NCBI RefSeq assembly: GCF_025152525.1
Contig: NZ_JALXXL010000005.1
Span: forward strand, 62,001-126,000
DNA: 64,000 nucleotides
Source of the DNA: Corynebacterium sp. p3-SID1056
GTDB lineage: Bacteria; Actinomycetota; Actinomycetes; Mycobacteriales; Mycobacteriaceae
Direction of reading: 5' to 3'
Position 1 is the first letter of the stretch, and each line of letters begins with the position of its first letter. The position numbers were made by a program, and so were the translations under genes. Of this stretch, positions 45,866 through 55,934 are shown piece by piece. The notes beneath the pieces were generated by a model. The model was not told the DNA's origin and made no database searches. It was given only the letters and a program-made list of their open reading frames with translations.

Positions 45866-46457
45866 GATCCTCTCACTGATCCAGAAGCATCCGGGCTTCC
45901 GGCTCGCCCGCTACGAGCTTGCGCTCTACCGAGACCTGTTTCGGTGGATACGGGGCTACCAACTTGTCCCTGACGGAGCGGTGCCACTTCCCCACCCTCC
46001 GGGACGACTGCAAATGCTCGCGAGTGTAATCGCCGTCTTGTGCATTGAAATGGTGGTGGTCCACCTGCTTCTGCCTGCGGGCACGGTACGCCTCGTCGCG
46101 TTGTTGCTCTCCATTTGGGGCGTGGTCTACGTCGCCTCGCTCATCGCGAGTGAGCGCATCCGGCCCAGCTACGTAGCCGAGGATGAGACGGTACTGCGCC
46201 GCGGCAGGCTCGTATTTGTGCAGATCCCTGCCTCGCACGTGCGGGCGCAACGACACCATCGCACCTTTGCTTCCGAGGTTGTTCTCGGTGAGGGCACGCT
46301 GACAGTTGGCGGCTCCGGTGGCACCGACACCCTCGTCGAACTCAGCGAGGCAATAGACGCCACCGGCGATCGCTACCCGTGGCAAAAGGCGCGCCCGCAG
46401 CCAGTCACGAGGATCCACTACTACGCCGGGACACGACGGGAAGCTGGATCGGCCTAG
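45858..46457 (+). CDS. Membrane protein of unknown function coupled to the MerR regulator
   Basis: 199 residues: an N-terminal basic/amphipathic segment (1-48), two membrane helices (about 53-73 and 76-97) and a C-terminal soluble part of about 100 residues that appears beta-rich (VLRRGRLVFVQIPASHV, LGEGTLTVGGSGGTDTLVEL), reminiscent of bacterial PH-like domains. ATG 45858 overlaps the regulator's stop and has GGAGGAC upstream, so it is translationally coupled. It is the likely target of the dyad promoter. No known family recognised with confidence. Confidence 0.75.
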   Translation: MGRILSLIQKHPGFRLARYELALYRDLFRWIRGYQLVPDGAVPLPHPPGRLQMLASVIAVLCIEMVVVHLLLPAGTVRLVALLLSIWGVVYVASLIASERIRPSYVAEDETVLRRGRLVFVQIPASHVRAQRHHRTFASEVVLGEGTLTVGGSGGTDTLVELSEAIDATGDRYPWQKARPQPVTRIHYYAGTRREAGSA

Positions 46458-46696
46458 CGCTTCTTCCCGATCAGGAAGTAGGCCGCCCAGCCGAAGGTAT
46501 TGACTGCGCCGATGACCGGCGTCCACAGCCACTTGGGGCCGCGCAACTTGCTGTCTTTCGCACGGGCCAGGTCGCGCAACGCCAGTGCCTTACCAGCCGT
46601 ATCCAGCGCCGTCAGGATACCGACAATGGCCTTCTGGTCTTTCGACATACCATTCCAGGCGTCGCGGAGAATCTTCAGCATTTCGTTGATGTTCAT
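46454..46696 (-). CDS. Small membrane protein resembling the PLDc_N domain
   Basis: 80 residues. N-terminal helical part, then KLRGPKWLWTPVIGAVNTFGWAAYFLIGKK, the pattern of the phospholipase-D N-terminal (PLDc_N) membrane segment often found as stand-alone small proteins. One or two membrane helices. ATG 46696 follows TAGACT by six bases. Its stop overlaps that of the convergent membrane-protein gene by four bases. Confidence 0.72.
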   Translation of the reverse strand: MNINEMLKILRDAWNGMSKDQKAIVGILTALDTAGKALALRDLARAKDSKLRGPKWLWTPVIGAVNTFGWAAYFLIGKKR

Positions 46697-46718
46697 ACGC
46701 TCAGTCTACGTCGCCGCG

Positions 46719-47612
46719 CTAAAGGAGCGCATTCCTGAGCACGTCTCCGATGACCAGTCCGGAAAGCAGTACCCCGATTACGACGATGGCGATCGCGGCG
46801 CCTTCCGCGTCGCTCGATCCAGCGTCAGCCAACCCCTCAATAAACGAGCTGCCTGGCTCGATAGGGTGCTCACGCAGACCGACGTTCGTGCCGTAATAGC
46901 GGTTGACTGCCTGCGCTGTTTCGGCCTGAGAGACAATGCGGCCGTCCTTCGGCGCGTTAGCGGTCATCAGGTAGCGCATATTTCCATTGGGGTCTTCAAA
47001 TTGAAAACTGCTGGATAACACACCGACCAGCCCACCGCCGGGCAGATAGACGGGGCCACCGGAGTCGCCGTGCTTCGCGCGCTCGACAGTCTCCACGAGG
47101 ACCTTATTGCCCAGTACGGCGATCAGCTTGCCGCAGTCGGCATTGCCAGCTGAGCCGTGGCTCGTATGCCCGTGGAAGCAGACTGTCTGCCCCTTGCGAA
47201 GCTTGCTGACTGGCACGATGCCGTCGCGGTCATACGTATTCGGGTTGATGGTCACGCCGTCTTTCCAACGGATGATTGCCCAGTCGTTCGTGTTCGTCTT
47301 CGGATCGTACCCCGGGGCCATTTCAATCGTGCCGGCGTGGATCGGCTTTTGCGGGCTCTTGCCGGAGCGGTTCAGCAGAAAGACTCGATCCACGCCCTCT
47401 GCGCAGTGTGCAGCCGTGTAGCTGATGCGCTTGACCGGGTCGTTGTAGCCGATCGTGCACTCGCCTAGCAGGGTGCCAAACTTCCACCCTTGGTTGACCT
47501 CAAGGCCCTCTCTTATCGACGACTCCGCCCCCGCCACCGGAGCGCCTACGGAAGAAACAACAAGACTAGCGGCGATGACGGTAGCGCACAGCCGACGAAC
47601 AGAAGAAAGCAT
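46719..47612 (-). CDS. Secreted/membrane-anchored trypsin-like serine protease
   Basis: 297 residues. Signal peptide (about 1-29, ending VAGAE), a chymotrypsin-fold domain with His69 in TAAHC, Asp110 in TNDWAIIRW and Ser184 in HGDSGGP, and Cys pairs 52/70 and 145/160 that could form disulfides. A C-terminal helix (about 272-293, AIAIVVIGVLLSGLVIGDVL) may anchor it to the membrane. No Arg/Lys-Ile zymogen cleavage site is obvious. ATG 47612 follows TAGCAT (47619-47624) by six bases. Substrate unknown. Confidence 0.9.
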   Translation of the reverse strand: MLSSVRRLCATVIAASLVVSSVGAPVAGAESSIREGLEVNQGWKFGTLLGECTIGYNDPVKRISYTAAHCAEGVDRVFLLNRSGKSPQKPIHAGTIEMAPGYDPKTNTNDWAIIRWKDGVTINPNTYDRDGIVPVSKLRKGQTVCFHGHTSHGSAGNADCGKLIAVLGNKVLVETVERAKHGDSGGPVYLPGGGLVGVLSSSFQFEDPNGNMRYLMTANAPKDGRIVSQAETAQAVNRYYGTNVGLREHPIEPGSSFIEGLADAGSSDAEGAAIAIVVIGVLLSGLVIGDVLRNALL

Positions 47613-47638
47613 GAGTTCATGCTATTCCACAGCAAATG

Positions 47639-49267
47639 TTATGCCAATTCTACGATTTCCATATATTCGTCGCTCCACAGGTCCTCATCGCCTTCAGGCA
47701 TGATGATCACGCGCTCCGGCTCAAGGGCGCGCACCGCCCCCGGGTCGTGCGTGACCAACACCACAGCACCGGTGTAGGTCTTCAAGGCGTCAAGCACTTG
47801 CTCACGGGATTGGGGGTCGAGGTTGTTCGTGGGCTCGTCGAGAAGCAGCACGTTCGCGCGTGAAGAGACGAGAGTGGCGAGCGCGAGCCTGGTTTTCTCG
47901 CCGCCGGAGAGCGTGCCGGCGGGTTGTTCGAGTTTGTCGCCGGAGAACATGAACGCTCCGAGGAGCCCGCGCAGGTCCTGTTGCCCGGCGTCCGGGCACG
48001 CCTCGATGGTGTTTTCCCACACGGTTTTATCGCCGTCGATGGTGTCGTGCTCCTGCGCAAAGTAGCCGATGCGCAGCCCGTGACCGTTGACCAGGCCGCC
48101 TTCGCCGTCGGTGCGCTCGACACCGGCGAGCAACTTGAGCAGTGTCGTCTTGCCGGCACCATTGGTACCGAGTACGACGACGCGGGAGCCCTTGTCGATG
48201 GCCAGGTCGACGCCCGCGAACACCTCGAGCGAGCCGTACATCTTGGTCAAGCCCTTACCGTAAAGCGGGGTCTTACCGCAGGGTGCGGGCTCGGGGAACT
48301 TGATCGAGGCGAACTTGTCCGCCACGCGAACCTCATCAAGCTCGCCCATCATCCGGTCCGCGCGTGCCAGCATCTGCTTTGCTGCGGCGGCCTTCGTCGC
48401 TTTCGCCCCGAGCTTCGCGGCCTGCTTCTTCAGCGCGGAGGCTTTCTTTTCCGCGTTCGCGCGTTCGCGGCGGCGGCGCGCTTCGTCGAGGGCACGAGCG
48501 TCCTTGTACTTGGCAAAGCCCATGTTGTACACGTCAGCCTCGGCGCGGACAGCATCAAGGAACCAAATCTTGTTGCACACCGCGTCGAGAAGCTCGACAT
48601 CGTGCGAGATCATGATCAGCCCGCCTTCATGCTTGGACAAAAAGCTGCGGAGCCAGCTAATCGAGTCGGCGTCTAGGTGGTTGGTGGGCTCGTCGAGAAG
48701 CAGGGTGGTTTGCGACTTGCCCGAGCCTTGCCGGGAAGCAAAGAGAATCTGCGCGAGCTCGACGCGGCGCCGCTGGCCGCCGGACAGCGTCTTCAGCGGC
48801 TGGTCAAGCACGCGGCCGGGGAGGCCGAGATTGTCGCAAATCTGGGCCGCTTCCGCGTTCGCCTCGTAGCCGCCGAGCGCCTGGTAGCGTTCCTCGAGAC
48901 GAGAAAACTTCGCGATCGCTTTGTCGCGCTCCGCACCGTCGGTTGCTTCCATGATGGCTTGTTGCTTGGCCATGGAGCGCTGGATCTGGTCGAGCCCACG
49001 CGCGGACAGCACGCGGGCGCGGGCAGTCTGCTCAATGTCGCCTTCCTTGGAGTCCTGCGGTAGGTAGCCCACTTCTCCCGAGCGGGTTACGGAACCACCA
49101 TAAGGCTCTGTCTCGCCAGCAAGGATGCGCATAGTCGTCGTCTTACCAGCACCGTTGCGCCCTACGAGGCCGATGCGGTCGCCCGGCTGGACGCGCAGGT
49201 GTTGGCCGGGGGCGTTGAGCAGCGTGCGCGCGCCGACGCGGACTTCAAGATCATTGGTGACAATCAC
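47639..49267 (-). CDS. ABC-F family ATPase (translation factor type)
   Basis: 542 residues with two ABC modules on one chain and no membrane domain. First: Walker A GRNGAGKT near 37-44, LSGGQRRRVELA, LLLDEPTNHLD. Second: Walker A GTNGAGKT near 350, LSGGEKTRLALA, LLLDEPTNNLD. The linker between them is Lys/Ala/Arg-rich and helical (about 250-310), as in EttA-like ribosome-binding factors. Corresponds to mycobacterial Rv1473 by neighbourhood of acn. Possible role in translation under stress or antibiotic tolerance; subtype uncertain. The GTG start follows TACAGT by six bases. Confidence 0.92.
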   Translation of the reverse strand: MIVTNDLEVRVGARTLLNAPGQHLRVQPGDRIGLVGRNGAGKTTTMRILAGETEPYGGSVTRSGEVGYLPQDSKEGDIEQTARARVLSARGLDQIQRSMAKQQAIMEATDGAERDKAIAKFSRLEERYQALGGYEANAEAAQICDNLGLPGRVLDQPLKTLSGGQRRRVELAQILFASRQGSGKSQTTLLLDEPTNHLDADSISWLRSFLSKHEGGLIMISHDVELLDAVCNKIWFLDAVRAEADVYNMGFAKYKDARALDEARRRRERANAEKKASALKKQAAKLGAKATKAAAAKQMLARADRMMGELDEVRVADKFASIKFPEPAPCGKTPLYGKGLTKMYGSLEVFAGVDLAIDKGSRVVVLGTNGAGKTTLLKLLAGVERTDGEGGLVNGHGLRIGYFAQEHDTIDGDKTVWENTIEACPDAGQQDLRGLLGAFMFSGDKLEQPAGTLSGGEKTRLALATLVSSRANVLLLDEPTNNLDPQSREQVLDALKTYTGAVVLVTHDPGAVRALEPERVIIMPEGDEDLWSDEYMEIVELA

Positions 49268-49273
49268 GGGAAC

Positions 49274-49279
49274 ACTGTA
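49274..49279 (-). promoter_or_regulatory. Putative -10 element of the ABC-F gene
   Basis: TACAGT on the minus strand, six bases before the GTG at 49267. Confidence 0.45.
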
Positions 49280-49307
49280 GCAAGCGCCACCAAACCGAAA
49301 TCACTCT

Positions 49308-49353
49308 ATAAAAACCGCAAGCCCCGCTGATGGGCTATTTCCATCAGCGGGGC
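49308..49353 (-). terminator. Rho-independent terminator of the SUF operon
   Basis: Perfect 13-bp stem GCCCCGCTGATGG / CCATCAGCGGGGC with a seven-base loop; on the minus strand it is followed after TTGCGG by TTTTTATA. It ends the operon after sufT. Confidence 0.9.
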
Positions 49354-49370
49354 ATTGAAGTCGGGCAGCG

Positions 49371-49811
49371 CTAAACCGCGAAGCCGAGCGCGCGCAGCTG
49401 CTCGCGCCCCTCTTCTGTGATCATGTGCGGGCCCCACGGTGGCATCCACACCCAGTTCAGGACGATGTCGTCGATAGCCGTGTTGGTCACCACTGCCTCG
49501 TGTGCCTGCGCCTCGAGGACATCGGTCAGCGGGCACGCGGGCGAGGTCAGCGTCATGTTGATGACCGCGATTGTTGTGTCCTCGCGCTCTTCGATCCACA
49601 GATCGTAGACAAGCCCCAGATCGACGACGTTGATCCCCAGCTCGGGGTCAATGACGTCGTGCAGGAACTCCTCTGCGTCTGCAGCGAGCTTGATCTGTTC
49701 CTCGGTCTGCGGCGGGCGTTCGCCGCCACCCTCGAAGTTCGAGGTGCTCTCGCGCTCCTGTGCACCGCCTGCGGCAGCGCCAGCGGTGTCGTTGACGTTG
49801 TCTTCAGACAT
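49371..49811 (-). CDS. sufT: SufT-like iron-sulfur assembly factor (DUF59/MIP18 domain)
   Basis: 146 residues. An acidic disordered N-terminal tail (1-38) precedes a DUF59 domain: LHDVIDPELGINVVDLGLVYDLWIEE, MTLTSPACPLTDVLEAQAHEAV with the conserved Cys, and WVWMPPWGPHMITEEGREQL. Such proteins help transfer clusters to apoproteins when demand is high. It is the last gene of the SUF operon, two bases after sufU, and is followed by the terminator. Confidence 0.92.
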   Translation of the reverse strand: MSEDNVNDTAGAAAGGAQERESTSNFEGGGERPPQTEEQIKLAADAEEFLHDVIDPELGINVVDLGLVYDLWIEEREDTTIAVINMTLTSPACPLTDVLEAQAHEAVVTNTAIDDIVLNWVWMPPWGPHMITEEGREQLRALGFAV

Positions 49812-49813
49812 GG

Positions 49814-52277
<2,464 letters not shown>

Positions 52278-52336
52278 GTTGCGTATCCGCTTTCTTTCTT
52301 TTGTGAATTTCTTGAGCAGCTTTTTCAGTCCAGGGT

Positions 52337-52365
52337 GGTGCTCGCCCGATCCCCGGGCGAGCACC
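52337..52365. other. 12-bp perfect stem-loop between sufD and sufC
   Basis: GGTGCTCGCCCG (52337-52348) and CGGGCGAGCACC (52354-52365), loop of five bases. No T-run follows on the minus strand, so it is not a plain terminator; it may stabilise the upstream mRNA or attenuate the downstream genes. Confidence 0.8.
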
Positions 52366-52373
52366 GCATCCTG

Positions 52374-53546
52374 CTAGTTGTTGGAACGCTCCAGCTCGCC
52401 AACGACGCGGGCGATGAGTTCCTCGCGGACCTGCTCAACCGGAATCTGGTTCAGCACTTCGTTAAAGAATCCGCGGATGATCAGGCGTGTAGCCTCATCC
52501 TCAGGAATGCCGCGGGAACGCAGGTAGAACAGCTGCTCGTCATCGAAACGACCAACCGTGGCAGCGTGGCCCGCACCGGCGATTTCGCCCGTTTCAATCT
52601 CCAGGTTCGGGATAGCGTCTGCACGTGCGCCGTCGGTAAGCACGAGGTTGCGGTTCGTCTCGTAGGTGTCAGTGCCCTTTGCCTCGGCGCGAATGAGGAC
52701 GTCGCCGACCCAGCAGGTGCGCGCTTCCGGCAGTTGAGACTGCTTATCGCCCTGCAGCGCGCCCTTGTACAGCACGTTAGAGCGGCAATTCGGCACCGAG
52801 TGATCCACCAGCATGCGGTTTTCAATGTACTGGCCTGGATCTGCGAAGTAGACGCCGCTGAGCTCTGCATCGCCGCCCGGTGCAGCGAATTTCACGCGCG
52901 GCGTGATGCGCACGACCTCGCCGCCAAAGGCCGCAACGTAGTGGCGCAGCGTCGCGTCTCGCTCGAGCAGAATCGACTGTTGGCCGATGTGGACGGTGTC
53001 TTCATTCCATTCGGCGTCGACGACAGCATGCACCGTCGAGCCCTCGCCGAGGTGCCAGTTGACGTTGTCCGCGTGCGTGCCGGAACCTGCGTAGCGCAGC
53101 ACCACGTTGCCCTTCGCGTGGGTGCCAGACTCGATCAGGATGTTGCCAAAGGTGGTGACGTCCTCGCCGGCACCCGTGACGGTAATGGTGATGTCCTGCT
53201 CAAGCTCGGTATCCGCCGGCAGGTGCACGATGATGCCGGTCTCAGCCGAAGACCACGCCTGCGCGGAGACGCGATCGACTGCGCCGCCGGCGACCTTCAA
53301 ACGCTCGTCGGTAATCGGCACCTCTTCGACGCGCACGGCATCCGGCGCGTCGACAGTGATTTGCGCCTTCGCGGCTGCTGCGAACGTGCCGTTGTGCAGG
53401 CCGCGGATGCGGCGCAGGGAGATAAAGCGCCACACCTCGTCGCGGCCAGCGGGGACGGGGAAATCCTCGACGGTAAACGACTGGAAGAGGTCACCCTTGT
53501 TGTTGTGCGGGGTGGCGTTTTGTACGGGATCAACAGAAACGGTCAT
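52374..53546 (-). CDS. sufD: SufD, scaffold subunit
   Basis: 390 residues with the right-handed beta-helix core typical of SufB/SufD. HSVPNCRSNVLYKGAL near 258 and the C-terminal block ATVGRFDDEQLFYLRSRGIPEDEATRLIIRGF near 320 identify the family. It pairs with SufB and binds SufC. It starts five bases after sufB. Confidence 0.94.
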   Translation of the reverse strand: MTVSVDPVQNATPHNNKGDLFQSFTVEDFPVPAGRDEVWRFISLRRIRGLHNGTFAAAAKAQITVDAPDAVRVEEVPITDERLKVAGGAVDRVSAQAWSSAETGIIVHLPADTELEQDITITVTGAGEDVTTFGNILIESGTHAKGNVVLRYAGSGTHADNVNWHLGEGSTVHAVVDAEWNEDTVHIGQQSILLERDATLRHYVAAFGGEVVRITPRVKFAAPGGDAELSGVYFADPGQYIENRMLVDHSVPNCRSNVLYKGALQGDKQSQLPEARTCWVGDVLIRAEAKGTDTYETNRNLVLTDGARADAIPNLEIETGEIAGAGHAATVGRFDDEQLFYLRSRGIPEDEATRLIIRGFFNEVLNQIPVEQVREELIARVVGELERSNN

Positions 53547-53551
53547 TGGGT

Positions 53552-54997
53552 TTAGCCCACCGATCCTTCCATTTGCAGCTCGATGAGACGGTTGAGTTCC
53601 AGGGCGTACTCCATCGGCAGCTCCTTCGCAATGGGCTCGACGAAGCCGCGCACGATCATGGCCATGGCTTCCTCCTCCGGAATGCCGCGGCTCATGAGGT
53701 AGAACAGCTGCTGCTCGGAGACCTTGGACACCTTCGCCTCGTGGCCGAGGGTGACTCGGTCGTTACGGATGTCGTTGTACGGGTACGTGTCGGAGCGGGA
53801 GATGTCGTCCACAAGCAGCGCGTCACACTCGACGTTCGACTGCGAGTGGTGCGCGTTCGCGTTGACCTGGATCAAGCCGCGGTACGCCGAACGGCCACCA
53901 CCGCGCGCCACGGACTTCGACACCACCGAGGAAGAAGTATGCGGCGCCATGTGCGTCATTTTCGCGCCGGTGTCCTGGAACTGACCCTCGCCAGCGAAGG
54001 CAACGGAGAGCACCTCTCCGCGTGCGTGCTCGCCGGTCATCCACACAGCCGGGTACTTCATGGTCACCTTCGAGCCAATGTTGCCATCGACCCACTCCAT
54101 GGTTGCGCCCTCTTCGGCCTTAGCGCGCTTGGTCACGAGGTTGTAGACGTTGTTGGACCAGTTCTGGATGGTGGTGTAGCGGCAACGGCCGCCCTTCTTC
54201 ACAATGATCTCCACCACCGCGGAGTGCAGCGAATCCGACTTGTAGATCGGCGCGGTGCAGCCCTCGACGTAGTGCACGTAAGCGTCCTCGTCCACGATGA
54301 TCAAGGTGCGCTCAAACTGGCCCATGTTCTCGGTGTTAATGCGGAAGTACGCCTGCAGCGGAATGTCGACGTGGACCCCCGGCGGCACGTAAATGAAGGA
54401 GCCGCCAGACCACACGGCCGAGTTCAACGCGGAGAACTTGTTGTCGCCAGCCGGAATGACGGTGCCGAAGTGCTCTTTAAACAGCTCTTCGTGCTCGCGC
54501 AGCGCGGTGTCGGTGTCGACGAAGATCACGCCCTTTTCCTCCAAATCCTCGCGGATCTGGTGGTAGACCACCTCGGACTCGTACTGCGCGGCGACGCCAG
54601 CGACCAGGCGCTGCTTCTCCGCCTCGGGGATACCGAGCTTGTCGTAGGTGTCTTTAATGTCCTCGGGAAGGTCGTCCCAGGAAGCCGCCTGCTCCTCAGT
54701 GGAACGGACGTAGTACTTAATGTTGTCGAAGTCGATGTCAGAGAGGTCTGCGCCCCACGTTGGCAACGGCTTCTTCTTAAAGATTTCGTGCGCCTTGAGA
54801 CGCTGGTTGAGCATCCACTCAGGCTCGTTCTTAATCCCCGAGATGTCGCGGACGACATCCTCGTTTAAACCGCGGCGCGCGGAAGCGCCGGCGACATCGG
54901 AGTCGTGCCAGCCGTAGCTGTACGCGCCGATGGAATCAATGATCTGTTCATCGTTCATCGGTGTTTCGAGACCGGGTGCGGGGTTAGCTTTCGTCAT
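53552..54997 (-). CDS. sufB: SufB, scaffold subunit
   Basis: 481 residues, full length. SufB builds the nascent [4Fe-4S] cluster with SufC and SufD. Typical segments: [23 protein letters not shown] near 200, [11 protein letters not shown] with a conserved Cys near 265, and [25 protein letters not shown] at the C-terminal end. The start ATG overlaps the end of sufR and has GGAG upstream. First structural gene of the operon. Confidence 0.96.
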   Translation of the reverse strand: MTKANPAPGLETPMNDEQIIDSIGAYSYGWHDSDVAGASARRGLNEDVVRDISGIKNEPEWMLNQRLKAHEIFKKKPLPTWGADLSDIDFDNIKYYVRSTEEQAASWDDLPEDIKDTYDKLGIPEAEKQRLVAGVAAQYESEVVYHQIREDLEEKGVIFVDTDTALREHEELFKEHFGTVIPAGDNKFSALNSAVWSGGSFIYVPPGVHVDIPLQAYFRINTENMGQFERTLIIVDEDAYVHYVEGCTAPIYKSDSLHSAVVEIIVKKGGRCRYTTIQNWSNNVYNLVTKRAKAEEGATMEWVDGNIGSKVTMKYPAVWMTGEHARGEVLSVAFAGEGQFQDTGAKMTHMAPHTSSSVVSKSVARGGGRSAYRGLIQVNANAHHSQSNVECDALLVDDISRSDTYPYNDIRNDRVTLGHEAKVSKVSEQQLFYLMSRGIPEEEAMAMIVRGFVEPIAKELPMEYALELNRLIELQMEGSVG

Positions 54998-55727
54998 TAT
55001 CTCCGCTCCTTTCAGTATGAGTTCTCGCCGCCGTAGCGGTAGCGGCGAGAGGAATATTCGTCGTGCAGATGCCATCGCCGTCGGCGATCAACGCCAAGGG
55101 TTGCACATGCGTGCCCACGAGCGCCGAAATGGCTTCGTGCTCCGCCTCGCAAATCTCAGGATGCGCCGAAGCGACGTCCGAAACTGGGCAGTGGTGCTGG
55201 CAGAGCTGCACGCCATTGCCCACGGAGCTCACCGTGGCGGCATAACCGTGCCGATCCAGCACCTCGGCGATCGCATGCACGGTCGCCTTGGTCGCCTCCT
55301 CCCGGGAAACCGCCTCTGCGCCAGCTGCACCAGCGCCTTCAGCGGTGTCCGCCTCAGCGAGGACCTTCTCAATCCGTGCCCGGGCGAACTCGCGCACTGC
55401 GCTGTCTCCCCCAAGCTTTTTAATCATCTCCACGGCGTCGACGGCCAGACCGTCATAATGCGTGCCAAATGAACGCCGACCACGTTCGGTGAGCCGGAAA
55501 TACTTTGCGGGGCGGCCCCGCGTCGCTTCCTCCCCAGCGACGGCGCGCGGATGGCACGTCTCAGCCAGGTCGTCTCCACGAAGTTTGTCGAGGTGGCGGC
55601 GCACACCTGCGGCAGAAAGGCCTAGTTGCTCGGCGATGTCAGTGGCGGTCACCGGGCCAAGCGTTAACAGTGCACGCATCACATCGCCGCGGGTATCTGC
55701 GCCCACCGCTCGGTGCTGCTCGGTCAT
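54984..55727 (-). CDS. sufR: SufR, iron-sulfur-dependent repressor of the SUF operon
   Basis: 247 residues. N-terminal winged helix ([35 protein letters not shown]) and a C-terminal cluster of cysteines at about 176, 180, 193 and 221 that can bind an Fe-S cluster. When the cluster is lost, SufR derepresses the operon. It is the first gene of the operon and overlaps sufB by 14 bases. ATG 55727 has GAGGTGAAGCA before it. A 12-bp palindrome in the upstream region is the likely autoregulatory site. Confidence 0.93.
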   Translation of the reverse strand: MTEQHRAVGADTRGDVMRALLTLGPVTATDIAEQLGLSAAGVRRHLDKLRGDDLAETCHPRAVAGEEATRGRPAKYFRLTERGRRSFGTHYDGLAVDAVEMIKKLGGDSAVREFARARIEKVLAEADTAEGAGAAGAEAVSREEATKATVHAIAEVLDRHGYAATVSSVGNGVQLCQHHCPVSDVASAHPEICEAEHEAISALVGTHVQPLALIADGDGICTTNIPLAATATAARTHTERSGDNDES

Positions 55728-55832
55728 TGCTTCACCTCAGCTTCCTTCAAGGTCGCGCTCCGCAGTGCGCTTCGTTGCACCACGCAACACTTCCACGTTG
55801 CTCGCGTGCAAAAGGACGTTCCTTTCGCCTTT

Positions 55833-55850
55833 ACACAACACTAGTGTTTC
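55833..55850 (-). promoter_or_regulatory. Putative SufR operator upstream of sufR
   Basis: Perfect palindrome AACACTAGTGTT (55837-55848) in an AT-rich stretch about 110 bases before the sufR ATG. Related SufR sites contain ACACT inverted pairs. Its position fits autorepression of the SUF operon. Confidence 0.6.
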
Positions 55851-55919
55851 CAAATTATTTCTGCTGCGTGGGGTCCCCGGCGTGTCATCGGCTACTCACA
55901 CCGGCATGGACAACACCCC

Positions 55920-55925
55920 TAGAAT
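55920..55925 (+). promoter_or_regulatory. Putative -10 element of mptB
   Basis: TAGAAT, nine bases before the GTG at 55935. Confidence 0.4.
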
Positions 55926-55934
55926 GCATAGATT

